A stretch of 64,000 nucleotides of DNA from Acidiphilium acidophilum. Lineage in GTDB: Bacteria > Pseudomonadota > Alphaproteobacteria > Acetobacterales > Acetobacteraceae. The notes below the pieces were generated by a model. It saw only the letters and a program-made list of their open reading frames with translations. It was not told the origin of the DNA and ran no database searches. Positions 38,467-48,215 of the stretch are shown here, one piece after another. Where the stretch lies: NCBI RefSeq assembly GCF_033842475.1, contig NZ_JAWXYB010000018.1, forward strand, positions 2,587,501 through 2,651,500, written 5' to 3'. Every line of letters starts with the position of its first letter. Within the stretch, counting starts at the first letter, position 1. The position numbers and the translations under genes are program-made.

Positions 38467-39606
38467 TTATTTGCCCGATTGACCCGCCGGAGCCGTAGCG
38501 GGTGCGGCGGTCATGGTGATCATCGCCGGGTTGGCCTCGCCGCTGGCGGCGGGGGATTTCGGATTGGGATCGGCGAGTTTGGCCGGTCCTTCGAGGTAGG
38601 GGAACTGCGCGGCCATCTTCGCACCATAGAGCGGTTTCGAAACGCCCTGATGGCAGGTCGAGCAGTCGATCTTCGCAACATCCCCGCCCGCGCCGAGCAT
38701 ATTGTGCGGGAAGGTCGCGGTCAGCGGCAGCATGTAGTCATTGTTCAGACCCCGAACCATATGGAGCCCGTAATAGGCGATCACACGCTTGGGCGTGCTT
38801 TCCGACCAGGAGCCGAAATCGCGCGACTGATGGCAGAATTCGCAATTGACCCCGAGCGAGGTGGCGAAGTTCATCATCAGCGCATAGGTCCAGTTGGTCT
38901 GCTGGATCGACATGCGGTTGCCGGTGGGCAGGGCCGTGGTGCCTTCGGTATTGATCAGCGCATTCACCCCGCCCTTGGGATGACCGACCAGAAAGGACGA
39001 GAACGGATCATAGGGCAGCGCCGAACCATCCGCCGCGAGCGAAGGCCGCGCTTCGCCGGTTGCGGTATCCATCAACCCGGTCGCATGGGGCGGTTCGACC
39101 CCGTTGAACCAGACGTATTTCGGCGCATTATTGCCGCGATGGCAGGTATAGCACGTCACGCCGACATTCTTGACGTGGGATTTCCAGTGCGAATTGATAT
39201 AGATCGTCATCTGGATCATGCGGCGCGCGACACGTTTGGTATATTTGGCATCGGACGCGAAATTGCCGCTGACATGGCAGTAGTTGCAGCCCTGCTTCGG
39301 CGCGACCCACTGGGTCATCGAGACCATGATCCGCGCGAAAGCACCGGCAGGAACGTCCTTGAGCACCTGGACGTTCTTGTAGATGGTCCCGGCCAGCGGC
39401 CCGGCATTGTTCTGCGGCAGAACCGCCGGTGCCTGATTCATCGCGAAGGATGCCGCGATCGCCGCCGGGTTCGAAACATCCATCGCGCCGGTGCCGCGAT
39501 AGCCGATCTGCTCGATGTGAGCAGGCGGGCGTTGCAAGGTGAGCACCGCAATGAAGGCCAGCGCAAGACCGCCGATCAAAGCGAGCAGGGGGATCGTGAC
39601 TCTCAT
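38467..39606 (-). CDS. pufC: Photosynthetic reaction centre tetrahaem cytochrome c subunit
   Basis: A 379-aa periplasmic electron donor to the special pair. One N-terminal helix (residues 4-24) anchors it; no lipobox Cys is present at the anchor. Four CxxCH haem sites are visible in order: CNYCH, CYTCH, CEFCH and CSTCH. Met ligands lie in the preceding helices as in the family (for example [11 protein letters not shown] and YALMMNFA). The C-terminus is Ala/Pro-rich. It is the last gene of the puf operon, and its ATG overlaps the pufM TGA (39603-39606). Confidence 0.96.
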   Translation of the reverse strand: MRVTIPLLALIGGLALAFIAVLTLQRPPAHIEQIGYRGTGAMDVSNPAAIAASFAMNQAPAVLPQNNAGPLAGTIYKNVQVLKDVPAGAFARIMVSMTQWVAPKQGCNYCHVSGNFASDAKYTKRVARRMIQMTIYINSHWKSHVKNVGVTCYTCHRGNNAPKYVWFNGVEPPHATGLMDTATGEARPSLAADGSALPYDPFSSFLVGHPKGGVNALINTEGTTALPTGNRMSIQQTNWTYALMMNFATSLGVNCEFCHQSRDFGSWSESTPKRVIAYYGLHMVRGLNNDYMLPLTATFPHNMLGAGGDVAKIDCSTCHQGVSKPLYGAKMAAQFPYLEGPAKLADPNPKSPAASGEANPAMITMTAAPATAPAGQSGK

Positions 39607-40598
39607 GGGTTCGCTCCCGTTCCGGTCGTACCAGCGCCGGTGAGGGTGGGGTTGGGAACATGGCCGTAAACATGCGGATAAGGCGGCGCGACATGGTGCT
39701 TCACAGCCCAGAGGAACCAGTTATCGACCACGGTGCCGGTGAGCAGAATGCCGATGCCGCCGGTCAGTGTGGTCAGCACCGCGAACCACCAGGCCCAGCG
39801 ATGGATCGACTCCATCGTGGCATTGAACCCCATGGTCCAGCGCCAGAACAGCGCGGCGCGTTCCGAGGCGGTGCCACGATCCACGATCTGCTCGGCCTCC
39901 CGCTCGCCGCCGAACCGGCTGACCGCCAGAATCGTCGCCCCGTGCATCGCGAACAGCAGAACCGAGCCGTATAAAAACACGATCGAGAGCATATGGAACG
40001 GATCGTAATAGAGGTTGCCGTAACGGAGTGAAAACGAAACCGTCCAGTCCAGATGAGGAAAAATCCCAAACGGCGGCGCTTCGCCCCAGCTGCCCATCAG
40101 CAGCGGGCGAATAAAGCCGAGCACCAGGAACAGCCAGATCGCAGAGGCGAACGCCCAGGCGGTATGGGTGCCGATCCCGAGTTGGCGCGACCGGCGATAG
40201 ATCCGCGCCCACCAGAGAATCAGCGAACTGGTCAGGAACAGCCCGGCAAGCAGCCACCAGCCGCCATGCTGAAGCGGCGGAAGGCTCAGACCATAAGCCG
40301 GTGCCGGCGGTTCGAGCGCCAGCCACGGCAGATCACGCACGAATCGGATCGGGTTCCAGTTCACCGAGGCCCACATATTGAGCCCGATGATCTCGAACGC
40401 GACCACGAAACAGATGATCGAGGCCACCCCGAGCGTGCCGAGATAGATCGGCCCGACCTGGGCATTGCCGATCTGCCCGAGCATGTAGCTGAAAAAGGGC
40501 TTGCCCTGCCGGCCCCAGCTTCCCGACGGTGCGGGCACCCCCTCATGCAGGGGACCGCGGATCTGCACCCGGGTAAAGATGTTCTGGTATTCGGCCAT
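39603..40598 (-). CDS. pufM: Photosynthetic reaction centre M subunit
   Basis: A 331-aa five-helix membrane protein that binds the special pair, an accessory bacteriochlorophyll, a bacteriopheophytin, quinone QA and the non-haem iron with PufL. The N-terminus [14 protein letters not shown], the region around helix D ([32 protein letters not shown]) and [23 protein letters not shown] are characteristic; they supply the His ligands. Length is slightly longer than in Rhodobacter. It is the fourth puf gene and lies 54 bp after pufL. Confidence 0.97.
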   Translation of the reverse strand: MAEYQNIFTRVQIRGPLHEGVPAPSGSWGRQGKPFFSYMLGQIGNAQVGPIYLGTLGVASIICFVVAFEIIGLNMWASVNWNPIRFVRDLPWLALEPPAPAYGLSLPPLQHGGWWLLAGLFLTSSLILWWARIYRRSRQLGIGTHTAWAFASAIWLFLVLGFIRPLLMGSWGEAPPFGIFPHLDWTVSFSLRYGNLYYDPFHMLSIVFLYGSVLLFAMHGATILAVSRFGGEREAEQIVDRGTASERAALFWRWTMGFNATMESIHRWAWWFAVLTTLTGGIGILLTGTVVDNWFLWAVKHHVAPPYPHVYGHVPNPTLTGAGTTGTGANP

Positions 40599-40652
40599 TA
40601 CAGCCTCCCTACTGACAATTCGTTATGGATTTCGCTCTGGTGCATGACCGCC

Positions 40653-41489
40653 TCAGTGTCCGCCGAACTGCCAGATCGGCAGATGCAGCCACCAGCCCCA
40701 CCATGAAGGCCAGCCCTGGGTCCAGAACGGGCCCGAGATCAGAATGCAGGCCGCACTCGCAAACCCGGCGCCGAGGGCAAGGAACAGACCAAGCCGGTGG
40801 ATGCCGAGGGTGCCGATCGAATAGCCGATGAAGTCGCGGAAAAACGTATCCTCGTGCTCGGTGAATTTGGCGGTCTCGCCCTTGGCCGGATTGACCGCGC
40901 CGAGCACCAGCGACCCGTGCAGGGCCAGCGCGAAGGTCGTGGTGAAAAACAGCGTCACCGCCACCATATGCATCGGATTATATTCGAAATTGATATAATT
41001 ATAGCCGGTGTTCGACACCCAATCGAGATGGGACATGATGCCGTAGGGAAATCCCACCCCCCACGCCCCCATCAGCAGCGGGCGGATCACTTCGAGCGAA
41101 ACATACGCGAAAATCGCGACGCTGAAGGCCGCCGGCACATGCAGGCCGATGCCGAGCTTGCGCGAAATCTCGACCTCGCGCAGCGCCCACGACCCGAACG
41201 AGCCGACCGCGCAGATGGTAATGATCTGCCACAGCCCGCCATGGGCGAGCGGCGCGAAGCCGAGCCCGTAGGAAAGGTTGGGCGGGGCGATATTGATCTC
41301 CCAGATATTCCAGGTCGGCCCGATCGCCGCACCCCAGATGATCAGGGCGGTGCCGAGCAGGGTAAAAAACCCGCCGACGACGCCGAAGAACCCGACGTAG
41401 AACGGCCCTACCCAGAAATCGAACAGATCGCCGCCGAGCAGGGTGCCGCCGCGGACCCGGTATTTTCTTTCAAAACTGAGCATTGCCAT
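40653..41489 (-). CDS. pufL: Photosynthetic reaction centre L subunit (L168 Glu type)
   Basis: A 278-aa five-helix core subunit. The N-terminus [20 protein letters not shown] is typical. Helix C to D contains [20 protein letters not shown], where residue 169 (L168 in mature Rhodobacter numbering) is Glu. Other purple bacteria have His there, hydrogen-bonded to the special pair. The special-pair ligand His L173 (residue 174, NPMHM) is kept. Helix D and E motifs [10 protein letters not shown] and [22 protein letters not shown] supply the other ligands. The Glu is the known mark of the zinc-bacteriochlorophyll reaction centres of Acidiphilium. Confidence 0.97.
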   Translation of the reverse strand: MAMLSFERKYRVRGGTLLGGDLFDFWVGPFYVGFFGVVGGFFTLLGTALIIWGAAIGPTWNIWEINIAPPNLSYGLGFAPLAHGGLWQIITICAVGSFGSWALREVEISRKLGIGLHVPAAFSVAIFAYVSLEVIRPLLMGAWGVGFPYGIMSHLDWVSNTGYNYINFEYNPMHMVAVTLFFTTTFALALHGSLVLGAVNPAKGETAKFTEHEDTFFRDFIGYSIGTLGIHRLGLFLALGAGFASAACILISGPFWTQGWPSWWGWWLHLPIWQFGGH

Positions 41490-41542
41490 CGGGCTGTTCC
41501 TTGTCGCTCGTTAGGTCTCGATCGAGGCCCTCGCCCGATGCG

Positions 41543-41590
41543 GCCTGGCTTGCCAGGCGCGCACCGGGGTTGGCGAAGGGCTTGCGCCCT
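41543..41590 (-). promoter_or_regulatory. Intercistronic mRNA hairpins between pufA and pufL
   Basis: Two stem-loops lie in the 118-bp pufA-pufL gap: GCCTGGC/GCCAGGC at 41543-41558 and AGGGC/GCCCT at 41577-41590. In Rhodobacter, hairpins here protect the pufBA message and give more antenna than reaction centre. The same role is inferred. Confidence 0.55.
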
Positions 41591-41607
41591 CCATGCCTGG
41601 TCGAAGT

Positions 41608-41790
41608 TTACTTGTTTGCCGGCATCGACGATTGCTGCTGCATCGTCATCGCCGGGCCACCCGCACCGATCCAGTCGAAACGCGGCGTGCTCAGCAGGAT
41701 GAAGTGAATCAGGATGGCCAGCGCAAACAGGAAAACCCCGAGTGCGGTGAGAACCCTGCGCGGATCGAACAGAAGCCACATGCGCCACAT
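41608..41790 (-). CDS. pufA: Light-harvesting 1 alpha polypeptide
   Basis: A 60-aa single-helix antenna subunit. The N-terminus [14 protein letters not shown] is typical of LH1 alpha. The bacteriochlorophyll-ligating His is in [12 protein letters not shown], and the C-terminal RFDWIG provides the Trp that tunes absorption. A polar tail with several Met and Gln follows. GGGAGGA lies just upstream of the ATG, 13 bp after pufB. It forms the LH1 ring with PufB around the reaction centre. Confidence 0.95.
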   Translation of the reverse strand: MWRMWLLFDPRRVLTALGVFLFALAILIHFILLSTPRFDWIGAGGPAMTMQQQSSMPANK

Positions 41791-41803
41791 GGTCTGTCCT
41801 CCC

Positions 41804-42040
41804 TCAACCGATATTCGAGGTGAGCATCTTCACCCCGATATGAGCGTTGGTGAGGAACCCGGTCACATAGCCATGCGGGCCGGGAATCCACGGGCGCCAC
41901 TGCCAGACGAGGAAGTGGGCGACGATCGCAATAACGACGAAGCCGATGAAGCTCATCGTAAAGATGGAGTGAAACTCCTTCGCTTCGCGCTCGGTCAGGC
42001 CGGATAGCGAGCCTTCCCGATCTTGTGTGGTCATGGACAT
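41804..42040 (-). CDS. pufB: Light-harvesting 1 beta polypeptide with extended C-terminus
   Basis: A 78-aa antenna subunit. Residues 1-50 are standard LH1 beta: [13 protein letters not shown] with the conserved His 24, then the membrane helix with the bacteriochlorophyll ligand His 42 in [13 protein letters not shown]. Most LH1 beta chains end within a few residues of that WRPW. Here another 27 residues follow ([11 protein letters not shown]...SNIG). ATG 42040 follows GAGGA by about 10 nt; an ATG two codons later is an alternative. It is the first gene of the puf segment, 148 bp after bchZ, with no pufQ between. Confidence 0.93.
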   Translation of the reverse strand: MSMTTQDREGSLSGLTEREAKEFHSIFTMSFIGFVVIAIVAHFLVWQWRPWIPGPHGYVTGFLTNAHIGVKMLTSNIG

Positions 42041-42149
42041 GATAGAGATATCCTCGATTTGGGCTGGCACGTTGCCGGGACAGACCAGTTCCGCGCGGAC
42101 CCCGCGCGGGGGGACGGATGCCGCCTTGCGAACGACACCCGATAGGTGA

Positions 42150-42170
42150 GCCCGGCACGCCTTGCCGGGC
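42150..42170 (-). promoter_or_regulatory. mRNA hairpin between bchZ and pufB
   Basis: GCCCGGCA and TGCCGGGC form a perfect 8-bp stem with a 5-nt loop just after bchZ. It is probably an attenuator or a processing/stability element separating bch and puf messages. Without a T-run it is not a classical terminator. Confidence 0.5.
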
Positions 42171-42188
42171 GAATGGAAAGCGACGGGC

Positions 42189-43625
42189 TCACGCAGGCAC
42201 CCGTTCGCGGAATGCGGCCTCGACATGCGCCGTGGTCACACGGGCCGACCCCTCGTGCCGGGCCTCGCGCTCGGCGCGGTCGCGCAGCCGCTTGGCCGCC
42301 GAAATCCGGATCAGGAACGGCTCGGTCTCCAAATGACGATCGAGCGCGGCCAACGCCGCCGGCTCCCACAAACCGGCCGCATCGGCGCGGGCCGGGGTCG
42401 CATCGATCTTGTCGAGTTCGGTGCCGAGCGGCAGGATGGTGAACAGCGCGTCGAACAGCGCGTTGCAGTATTCCTGCACCACATAGGTCGCTCCCGCGTA
42501 ACCCATGAACGGCGTGCCGGTCGCCCGGCGAATGATCGCACCGGGAAACGAGGCCGGAATATAGGTCGAGCGCCCGCCGCGTTCGGCGGCATACATCCGC
42601 TCGTTGAACGAACCGAACAGCACCAGCGGCGGGGTCTTCGCAATCGCCGCCCGCACCGCATCGTTGTCCGGCTTCACACCCGGCTTGCGCGCGAAGGCAA
42701 AGGTGCAGGGAATCCCCAGATCCTCCTCAAGCAGGCGCTTCAGCCCGCGCGTATAGGTCTCGGTCGCCACCACGGCGAAGCTCGCTGTCGCAAAGAAATC
42801 CTGGGTCACGCTGCGCCACAGATCCCAGATCGGCTTGATCGTGGTCTCCTTCTCGCGCGCAATGAACGGCTCCGGATCGAGCCCGGTGAGTTCACCGAGC
42901 TTGCGGAGGAAATTGGTGGTCGCATGAATGCCGAACGGTGCCATCAGATACGGCTTGCCGAGTTCCTCGCAGAGCTTGCGGCCGAACTCGCGATACAGGC
43001 AGATATTCACCCCGGCATCGGCGAGTTTCGGCGTGTCCCTGAGCTGCGCCCCGAGCGGGAACGACAGATTGACCTCGCAGCCGATCCCCTCGACCAGCCG
43101 CCTGATCTCCGCAACATCGGACGGCATGTTGAACGTGCCGTAGATCGCCCCGATGATGTTGACGAGCGGCTTTTCGGCCTTGGGCTCCGGCCGCTTCGCC
43201 TTCGCATTGCCGAACTCGCTGTACAGATAGACCAGCGCCCGATCCGCACTCTGCCACTGATCCTCATCGATCGTGCGCGGCAGAAACCGCCGGAGGTTCG
43301 AGCCCTCGGGCGTCACGCCGCCCCCGATCATCTCGGCGATACTGCCGGTCACGACAATGGCGGGCAGTTTCTGATCCCCGCTCGCGGCGGCGCGCTTCAT
43401 CGGCCCCTCGGTTCCGGTCATCGAGAGGGAATCCTCGTCGAGTCCGGTGACCACGATGGGCAGTTCATGCGGCGGCAGCGCATCGGTATAATGCAGCACC
43501 GCAGTCACCGGCAGGTTTTCGCACCCGACCGGCCCGTCGATCACGACGCGCAACCCCTTGATCGCGGAGAACACGTAAACCGCCCCCCAATACCCCCCGG
43601 CCCGATCATGATCCTGAACCAGCAT
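42189..43625 (-). CDS. bchZ: Chlorophyllide oxidoreductase subunit BchZ
   Basis: A 478-aa nitrogenase-like subunit. With BchY it forms the catalytic component of chlorophyllide a oxidoreductase, which reduces ring B to give the bacteriochlorin. The N-terminus [21 protein letters not shown], the [21 protein letters not shown] block with the cluster-type Cys and the [17 protein letters not shown] segment are typical. The start shares a base with the bchY stop (TGATG at 43623-43627). It ends the bchCXYZ run before pufB. Confidence 0.96.
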   Translation of the reverse strand: MLVQDHDRAGGYWGAVYVFSAIKGLRVVIDGPVGCENLPVTAVLHYTDALPPHELPIVVTGLDEDSLSMTGTEGPMKRAAASGDQKLPAIVVTGSIAEMIGGGVTPEGSNLRRFLPRTIDEDQWQSADRALVYLYSEFGNAKAKRPEPKAEKPLVNIIGAIYGTFNMPSDVAEIRRLVEGIGCEVNLSFPLGAQLRDTPKLADAGVNICLYREFGRKLCEELGKPYLMAPFGIHATTNFLRKLGELTGLDPEPFIAREKETTIKPIWDLWRSVTQDFFATASFAVVATETYTRGLKRLLEEDLGIPCTFAFARKPGVKPDNDAVRAAIAKTPPLVLFGSFNERMYAAERGGRSTYIPASFPGAIIRRATGTPFMGYAGATYVVQEYCNALFDALFTILPLGTELDKIDATPARADAAGLWEPAALAALDRHLETEPFLIRISAAKRLRDRAEREARHEGSARVTTAHVEAAFRERVPA

Positions 43626-45073
43626 CAGACCACCTCCGCTTTCACGGGTCGGGTCACGGTGCGCGGCGGTGGCGTCGGCGCAGGGGCCGCTTCGAAAAAA
43701 CCGACCATGCGGCTGAACCGCTCACGCCCCTTGCACTGGGCGGCAACAATGGCGGGCAATGCCGCCGCCCCGGCAGCGCCGAAAACCGGGCGGGCCGAGA
43801 CCATATTGGTGAAATAAACCGCCGGCGTGCCGATCTCCTTCGCCGCCTGAACCAGCGGCGTCGTCCCGAGCGCCAGATCGGGCTTCACCTCGCGCATCGC
43901 CGCGATATCCTGCTCCAGCGAGGCGCGATACTGGACATGGGTGCCCTGTTCCTCCAACCAGATCCGGTCGGCATCGCTCCATTCGGTGCGCGGCAGGGCG
44001 GTCCCGACATAGGGGATCGTCGCCCCGGCCTCGATCAGCAGGCGGGCAACCAGCAGTTCCGAGCCTTCATAGCCCGAAACGACCATGCGGGCGTTCACCG
44101 GATTGGCAGCCATCACCGCACGGATCGGCGCAAGCGCCTGAGCCTTGGCACGATCGATCGTTACAGCATCGATATTGGCCGCCCTGCCGATCGCATCAAG
44201 CCAGTCGGCGGTCGCGGCCTCACCGACCGGGGCGGACCCGACCACGGCGCGACCGGCGGCGGCGAATTCCCGCACGCTGGCGGTGTAGAACGGATGCACC
44301 GCCGCGGCGATGCTGCAATCGAGTGCGGCATACAGGTCGCGCCATTCCCGCGCCGGCAGTTGCGGGCCGATCGCAAGCCCCATCGGTGCCAGCATGGCGG
44401 CAACTCCGGGCGGATCGGCGGGAAACAATTCACCGAGCAGCGTCACACGCTGCCCGTCCGCCAGTTCGGTCCGGGGCCGGGCAACCGCACCGGCCTCGGC
44501 CTCGGTGCGGGCATAGCGCAGCATCGCCCCGGCCAGCACATCCTTCGCCTCGGCATGGGTCGGCACTCCGAAACCGGGCACATCGATCCCGATGATGCGC
44601 ACCCCGTCGATCTCTTTCGGCAACAGGTCGAGCGGCACGCCCGAAGCGGTCGGCACGCACAGATTGATGATCACCACCGCATCGTAATCGGCAGGCCGCG
44701 CCGTCTCGCGCACCGCCTTGCGGATGTCCTCGAACAGCTGGCCGGTCACCAGGGTTTCGGAATCGAACGGCACATACCCCACGCTGCGGCGCGCCCCATA
44801 GAAATGCGAGGTGAAGGTCAGCCCGTAAACGCAGCACGCCGAACCGGACAGGATCGTGGCCACCCTGCGCATCCGCAGACCGACCCGCAGCGCCCCGAAC
44901 GCCGGACACATCGATTGCGGCTGATCGTGCGGCCCCTTGGGATAATCGGTCGCCAGACGATCGAGCAGCGCCGATTTCCCGGCGGCGCGCGCCGCCTGCT
45001 GCATCGTGTCGGTGCCGCCGTGGCAGCCGGCGGCTGGTTTCGCGGCGGCCACGGTGCCATCGGGCGGGCTCAT
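43625..45073 (-). CDS. bchY: Chlorophyllide oxidoreductase subunit BchY
   Basis: A 482-aa partner of BchZ in the catalytic component of chlorophyllide a oxidoreductase. Cys residues of the [4Fe-4S] cluster region are seen in [10 protein letters not shown] and [11 protein letters not shown]. The C-terminal part has the [22 protein letters not shown] block. ATG 45073 lies 2 bp after the bchX stop. The 20 extra residues of the open frame upstream would overlap bchX and are rejected. Confidence 0.96.
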   Translation of the reverse strand: MSPPDGTVAAAKPAAGCHGGTDTMQQAARAAGKSALLDRLATDYPKGPHDQPQSMCPAFGALRVGLRMRRVATILSGSACCVYGLTFTSHFYGARRSVGYVPFDSETLVTGQLFEDIRKAVRETARPADYDAVVIINLCVPTASGVPLDLLPKEIDGVRIIGIDVPGFGVPTHAEAKDVLAGAMLRYARTEAEAGAVARPRTELADGQRVTLLGELFPADPPGVAAMLAPMGLAIGPQLPAREWRDLYAALDCSIAAAVHPFYTASVREFAAAGRAVVGSAPVGEAATADWLDAIGRAANIDAVTIDRAKAQALAPIRAVMAANPVNARMVVSGYEGSELLVARLLIEAGATIPYVGTALPRTEWSDADRIWLEEQGTHVQYRASLEQDIAAMREVKPDLALGTTPLVQAAKEIGTPAVYFTNMVSARPVFGAAGAAALPAIVAAQCKGRERFSRMVGFFEAAPAPTPPPRTVTRPVKAEVV

Positions 45074-45075
45074 GG

Positions 45076-46044
45076 TCACGCGCCCTCGTAGACGATTTCG
45101 AGCGAGGGTTTGTTCAGAATGGTCGACCCGCACATATCCTCAAGGCTCGCAGGCTGCAACGTCACGCCCCGCCCCACCGCCTCGCCCTTGAACAGGCCGA
45201 GCAGCGCATCGTGGGTCAGCGGCTTCGGGCGGATCGGCGGCGCTTCGGCAACCTGAACCCCGAGCGCCTCGAACAATGGCGCCCACTGTCCGCCCTTCTG
45301 GCCGACGATTTCGTAATTGGCCGATTTCCGCCGGATATCCTCATCCGCCGGAATCGCGGCCAGCACCGGAATCCCCACCGCCTCGGCAAAGGCCTGCGCC
45401 TCGCCGGTGCCGTCATCCTTGTTGATGACGAGCCCGGCAACCCCGACATTGCCCCCGAGATTGCGGAAGTAATCGACCGCCGAACACACATTGTTGGCAA
45501 CATAGAGCGATTGCAGATCGTTCGAGCCGACCACGATGACTTTCTGGCAAAGATCGCGCGCGATCGGCAGGCCGAACCCGCCGCACACCACGTCCCCGAG
45601 GAAATCGAGCAGGACGTAATCGAAATCCCATTGATGGAACCCGAGCTTGTCGAGCAGTTCGAACCCGTGAATGATCCCCCGCCCTCCACAGCCGCGCCCG
45701 ACTTCCGGCCCGCCGAGTTCCATGGCGAACACCCCGTCGCGCTTGAAACACACATCGCCGATCAGCACCGGCTCTCCCGCCGCCTTCTTGCGCGACGAGG
45801 TCTCGATGATCGTGGGGCACGAGCGGCCGCCGAACAGCAGCGAGGTGGTGTCGCTCTTCGGGTCGCACCCGATCAGCAGAACCCGCTTGCCGAGCTGCGA
45901 CATCATGTAGGACAGGTTGGCGAGGGTAAAGCTCTTGCCGATCCCGCCCTTGCCATAGATCGCAATGATCTGGGTCTGCTTCGGGGACGCGACGCTGGCC
46001 CCGACCTCGATATCCGGGGCAATACGGCCAGTGGATGCGTTCAT
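45076..46044 (-). CDS. bchX: Chlorophyllide oxidoreductase iron protein BchX
   Basis: A 322-aa NifH-like ATPase dimer that feeds electrons to BchYZ. The P-loop is IYGKGGIGKSFTLANLSYM. The two cluster Cys regions are EVGRGCGGRG and LGDVVCGGFGLP, and the switch region is CDPKSDTT. ATG 46044 overlaps the bchC TGA (46041-46044). A longer frame continuing into bchC is out of context and rejected. Confidence 0.97.
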   Translation of the reverse strand: MNASTGRIAPDIEVGASVASPKQTQIIAIYGKGGIGKSFTLANLSYMMSQLGKRVLLIGCDPKSDTTSLLFGGRSCPTIIETSSRKKAAGEPVLIGDVCFKRDGVFAMELGGPEVGRGCGGRGIIHGFELLDKLGFHQWDFDYVLLDFLGDVVCGGFGLPIARDLCQKVIVVGSNDLQSLYVANNVCSAVDYFRNLGGNVGVAGLVINKDDGTGEAQAFAEAVGIPVLAAIPADEDIRRKSANYEIVGQKGGQWAPLFEALGVQVAEAPPIRPKPLTHDALLGLFKGEAVGRGVTLQPASLEDMCGSTILNKPSLEIVYEGA

Positions 46045-46979
46045 GAGGCGTCTCTCCAATCGATGAGAAGTTTCAGGCAATCGTCCGTGCCAAAGGCGGT
46101 GTGGTAGGCGCCCGCTGCATCCCGTGCCGGGATGCGGTGGGTGATCAGCCCGCCGAGATCGAGCCGGCCTTCGGCGATCAGGGCAGTAACGCGCGCGAGA
46201 TCCGCCTTCTGCCATTGCGCCGCGATCGCAATCCGCGCCTCGCGCATGAAGGCCGGAGCGAACGCGAATTGGATGGGCGCCGCGTAGAACCCGGCAAGAA
46301 CGATCTGCCCCTGCGGCGCGAGCCGGGCGATCAGCGCATCGAGAATCGCCGCATCGCCGCTGGCATCGATCACCGCGCGATAGTCGCGCCGGGGATCGCT
46401 CCCGGCGTGGCAAATCTTGTAGCCCTGCGCGCCATCCATCCGATTCGGGTTGGTCTCCCACACCGTGGGTGCACCACCGTCGATCACCGCAAGCCGCGCG
46501 ATCAGGCGACCCAGCACGCCGTGGCCGATGATCAGATCCGGGGGCCCGCCCGCAATGGCGAGCGCATGCTGCGCCGTGGCGGCAAGAGCGATCAGCGCGC
46601 CGCGATCGCCAAGATCGGGTGCGATCGGAACAACCCGGTCAGCCCCGGCGACCAGATGGCTGGCATTGGCGCCGAACAGCCCGCGCACCGCCCCGAAGCA
46701 GCGGGCACCCGGGACGAACACATGCTCGCCGATCCGCGATTTCGCCTCCGCCCCGGCGTCGATGACACGACCGACCGCCTCGTAGCCCGGCACCAGCGGG
46801 TAGCCCATGCCGGGAAAATCCGGCATCGCACCGGACCAGATGAGTTTTTCCGTGCCCGCGCTGATCCCGCTGTAATCGACCGCCACCAGCACGTCGTTCG
46901 CAGCCGGCGCATCGAGCGCGATACGGCGAAGGGCGACGTGCTTTGGGGAGTCGATGATGACGGCAAGACTATCAGACAA
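46041..46979 (-). CDS. bchC: 3-hydroxyethyl bacteriochlorophyllide a dehydrogenase BchC
   Basis: A 312-aa medium-chain dehydrogenase that oxidises the C3 hydroxyethyl group to acetyl. Features are a GroES-like N-terminus (VDYSGISAGTEKLIWSG), FPGMGYPLVPGYEAVG and the cofactor fold LIIGHGVLGRLIARL. The start is TTG 46979, supported by GGGAGG ending 7 nt upstream; no ATG fits. Upstream lie two PpsR boxes over a sigma70-like promoter, so bchCXYZ-puf transcription can begin here as well as from crtE. Confidence 0.95.
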   Translation of the reverse strand: MSDSLAVIIDSPKHVALRRIALDAPAANDVLVAVDYSGISAGTEKLIWSGAMPDFPGMGYPLVPGYEAVGRVIDAGAEAKSRIGEHVFVPGARCFGAVRGLFGANASHLVAGADRVVPIAPDLGDRGALIALAATAQHALAIAGGPPDLIIGHGVLGRLIARLAVIDGGAPTVWETNPNRMDGAQGYKICHAGSDPRRDYRAVIDASGDAAILDALIARLAPQGQIVLAGFYAAPIQFAFAPAFMREARIAIAAQWQKADLARVTALIAEGRLDLGGLITHRIPARDAAGAYHTAFGTDDCLKLLIDWRDAS

Positions 46980-47029
46980 TGCACGTCCTCCCTGTGGAGT
47001 GCCGCAACCGGTTGATACCGGGATACAAG

Positions 47030-47073
47030 TGTAAGAATACTCTGACAGTCTTTATTGTCAACCTAAATTTACA
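47030..47073 (-). promoter_or_regulatory. bchC promoter with tandem PpsR/CrtJ operators
   Basis: Two exact TGT-N12-ACA palindromes, at 47030-47047 and 47056-47073, are separated by 8 bp. The minus strand has TTGACA (47061-47056), a 16-bp spacer and TATTCT (47039-47034). The -35 lies in one box and the -10 in the other, so PpsR binding would block the promoter, as known for bchC in Rhodobacter. Confidence 0.85.
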
Positions 47074-47099
47074 CTGATCGGTGAACGAACCCGCCATCC

Positions 47100-48215
47100 T
47101 CATGCCGCGCGCGCCGTGATCACGCTCGCCAGCATCGGCTGGTTGGTGGCGTGCCGGCGCGCGGCGGTGAACCCGGCGGCGCTCAGCATGGCGAAAAGTT
47201 CGGCGGGGCGGCGCGGCCGTCCGCTGCCCATGGCGAACAGATAGAGCCCGAAATAGGCATCGCCCATCGATAAGGCCCCCTTGGTGCCGGCCATCGGCTC
47301 GGCAATCAGCAGCGTGGCGCCCCGCTCCAGCGCGGCACGCGCGTTACGCAGAATCGCCATCGCCTGGTCGTCGTCGTGATCATGCAGCACCCGGATCAGG
47401 GTGATGATGTCGGCATCGCGCGGCAGCGGATCACGCCGCATGTCGCCGCCGCACACCCGGCTCCGCCCCGCGAGACCGGCAGCGGCGAGTTTCCGCCGCG
47501 CCAGTTCGGCAACCGTCGGCACATCGAACAGCGTGAGGTCGAGCAGCGGCGCCGCAGGGGCCAGCGCGGCGAGGAAACTCCCGTCGCCGCCGCCAAGATC
47601 GAGCAACCGCCGATGGCGCCTGAAATCATAGGCCGCAAGGATCTCGGCGGCGATCATCGGCTGCGATGCGGCCATCAGCGCGGAATAGGTCCCGGCGCGG
47701 TCCTCGCTGGCGGCATCGTAGGGCCAGAACGCCGCGAGGCTGGCATCGCTCTCGCCGCGCAGCAGCGCCACCGGGTCCGCAAGATCGCGATAGAGCAGCG
47801 CATGATGCCGCACCATGGCGGCAATCCCCGGATTACCCCGCAGCGCCGCCCCGAGTGGGCCGAGGCGCGCCGTGGTGCCATCGGTCTCCAGCAGCCGCAG
47901 CGCGGCAGCGGCGCGGATCAGCCGCAGCGCCGCCTCGCCCGGCATATCGGCCTCAGCCGCAATCGTCGCGATGGCCACCGGCCGTTTCGCAAGCCGCTCG
48001 AACAGATCGAGACTGACGCAGGCCGACAGCGTCTGCGCATAGACGAATCCGGCGCAGAGATCGAACAGGGCGGTCGCCTCGCGCCGCGCGATCGGCCGGG
48101 TCAACGGAAACGCCGCGGCCCAGTGCTGAAACCGTGGACTGGCGAGCAGCCGGTTCCGAATCGCTTGCCAGCGGTCGCGCAGCGATAGCGGCAGCGCGCC
48201 GGCCACAACCGTCAT
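47100..48215 (-). CDS. crtF: Hydroxyneurosporene/demethylspheroidene O-methyltransferase CrtF
   Basis: A 371-aa SAM-dependent O-methyltransferase that adds the methoxy groups to hydroxylated carotenoids on the way to spheroidene- or spirilloxanthin-type pigments. A dimerisation domain is followed by the SAM loop LLDLGGGDGSFLAAL, LFDVPTVAELARRK and the catalytic region LIRVLHDHDDDQA. ATG 48215 overlaps the crtE TGA (48212-48215). It is the second gene of the crtEF-bchCXYZ-puf set. Confidence 0.95.
   Translation of the reverse strand: MTVVAGALPLSLRDRWQAIRNRLLASPRFQHWAAAFPLTRPIARREATALFDLCAGFVYAQTLSACVSLDLFERLAKRPVAIATIAAEADMPGEAALRLIRAAAALRLLETDGTTARLGPLGAALRGNPGIAAMVRHHALLYRDLADPVALLRGESDASLAAFWPYDAASEDRAGTYSALMAASQPMIAAEILAAYDFRRHRRLLDLGGGDGSFLAALAPAAPLLDLTLFDVPTVAELARRKLAAAGLAGRSRVCGGDMRRDPLPRDADIITLIRVLHDHDDDQAMAILRNARAALERGATLLIAEPMAGTKGALSMGDAYFGLYLFAMGSGRPRRPAELFAMLSAAGFTAARRHATNQPMLASVITARAA

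Noticed and set aside
42041-42188. A pufQ gene between bchZ and pufB
   Set aside because: The gap is only 148 bp, holds a hairpin, and has no frame resembling PufQ.
46045-46461. N-terminal extension of the bchX frame into bchC
   Set aside because: BchX begins naturally at ATG 46044, coupled to the bchC stop; the extension lies wholly within bchC.
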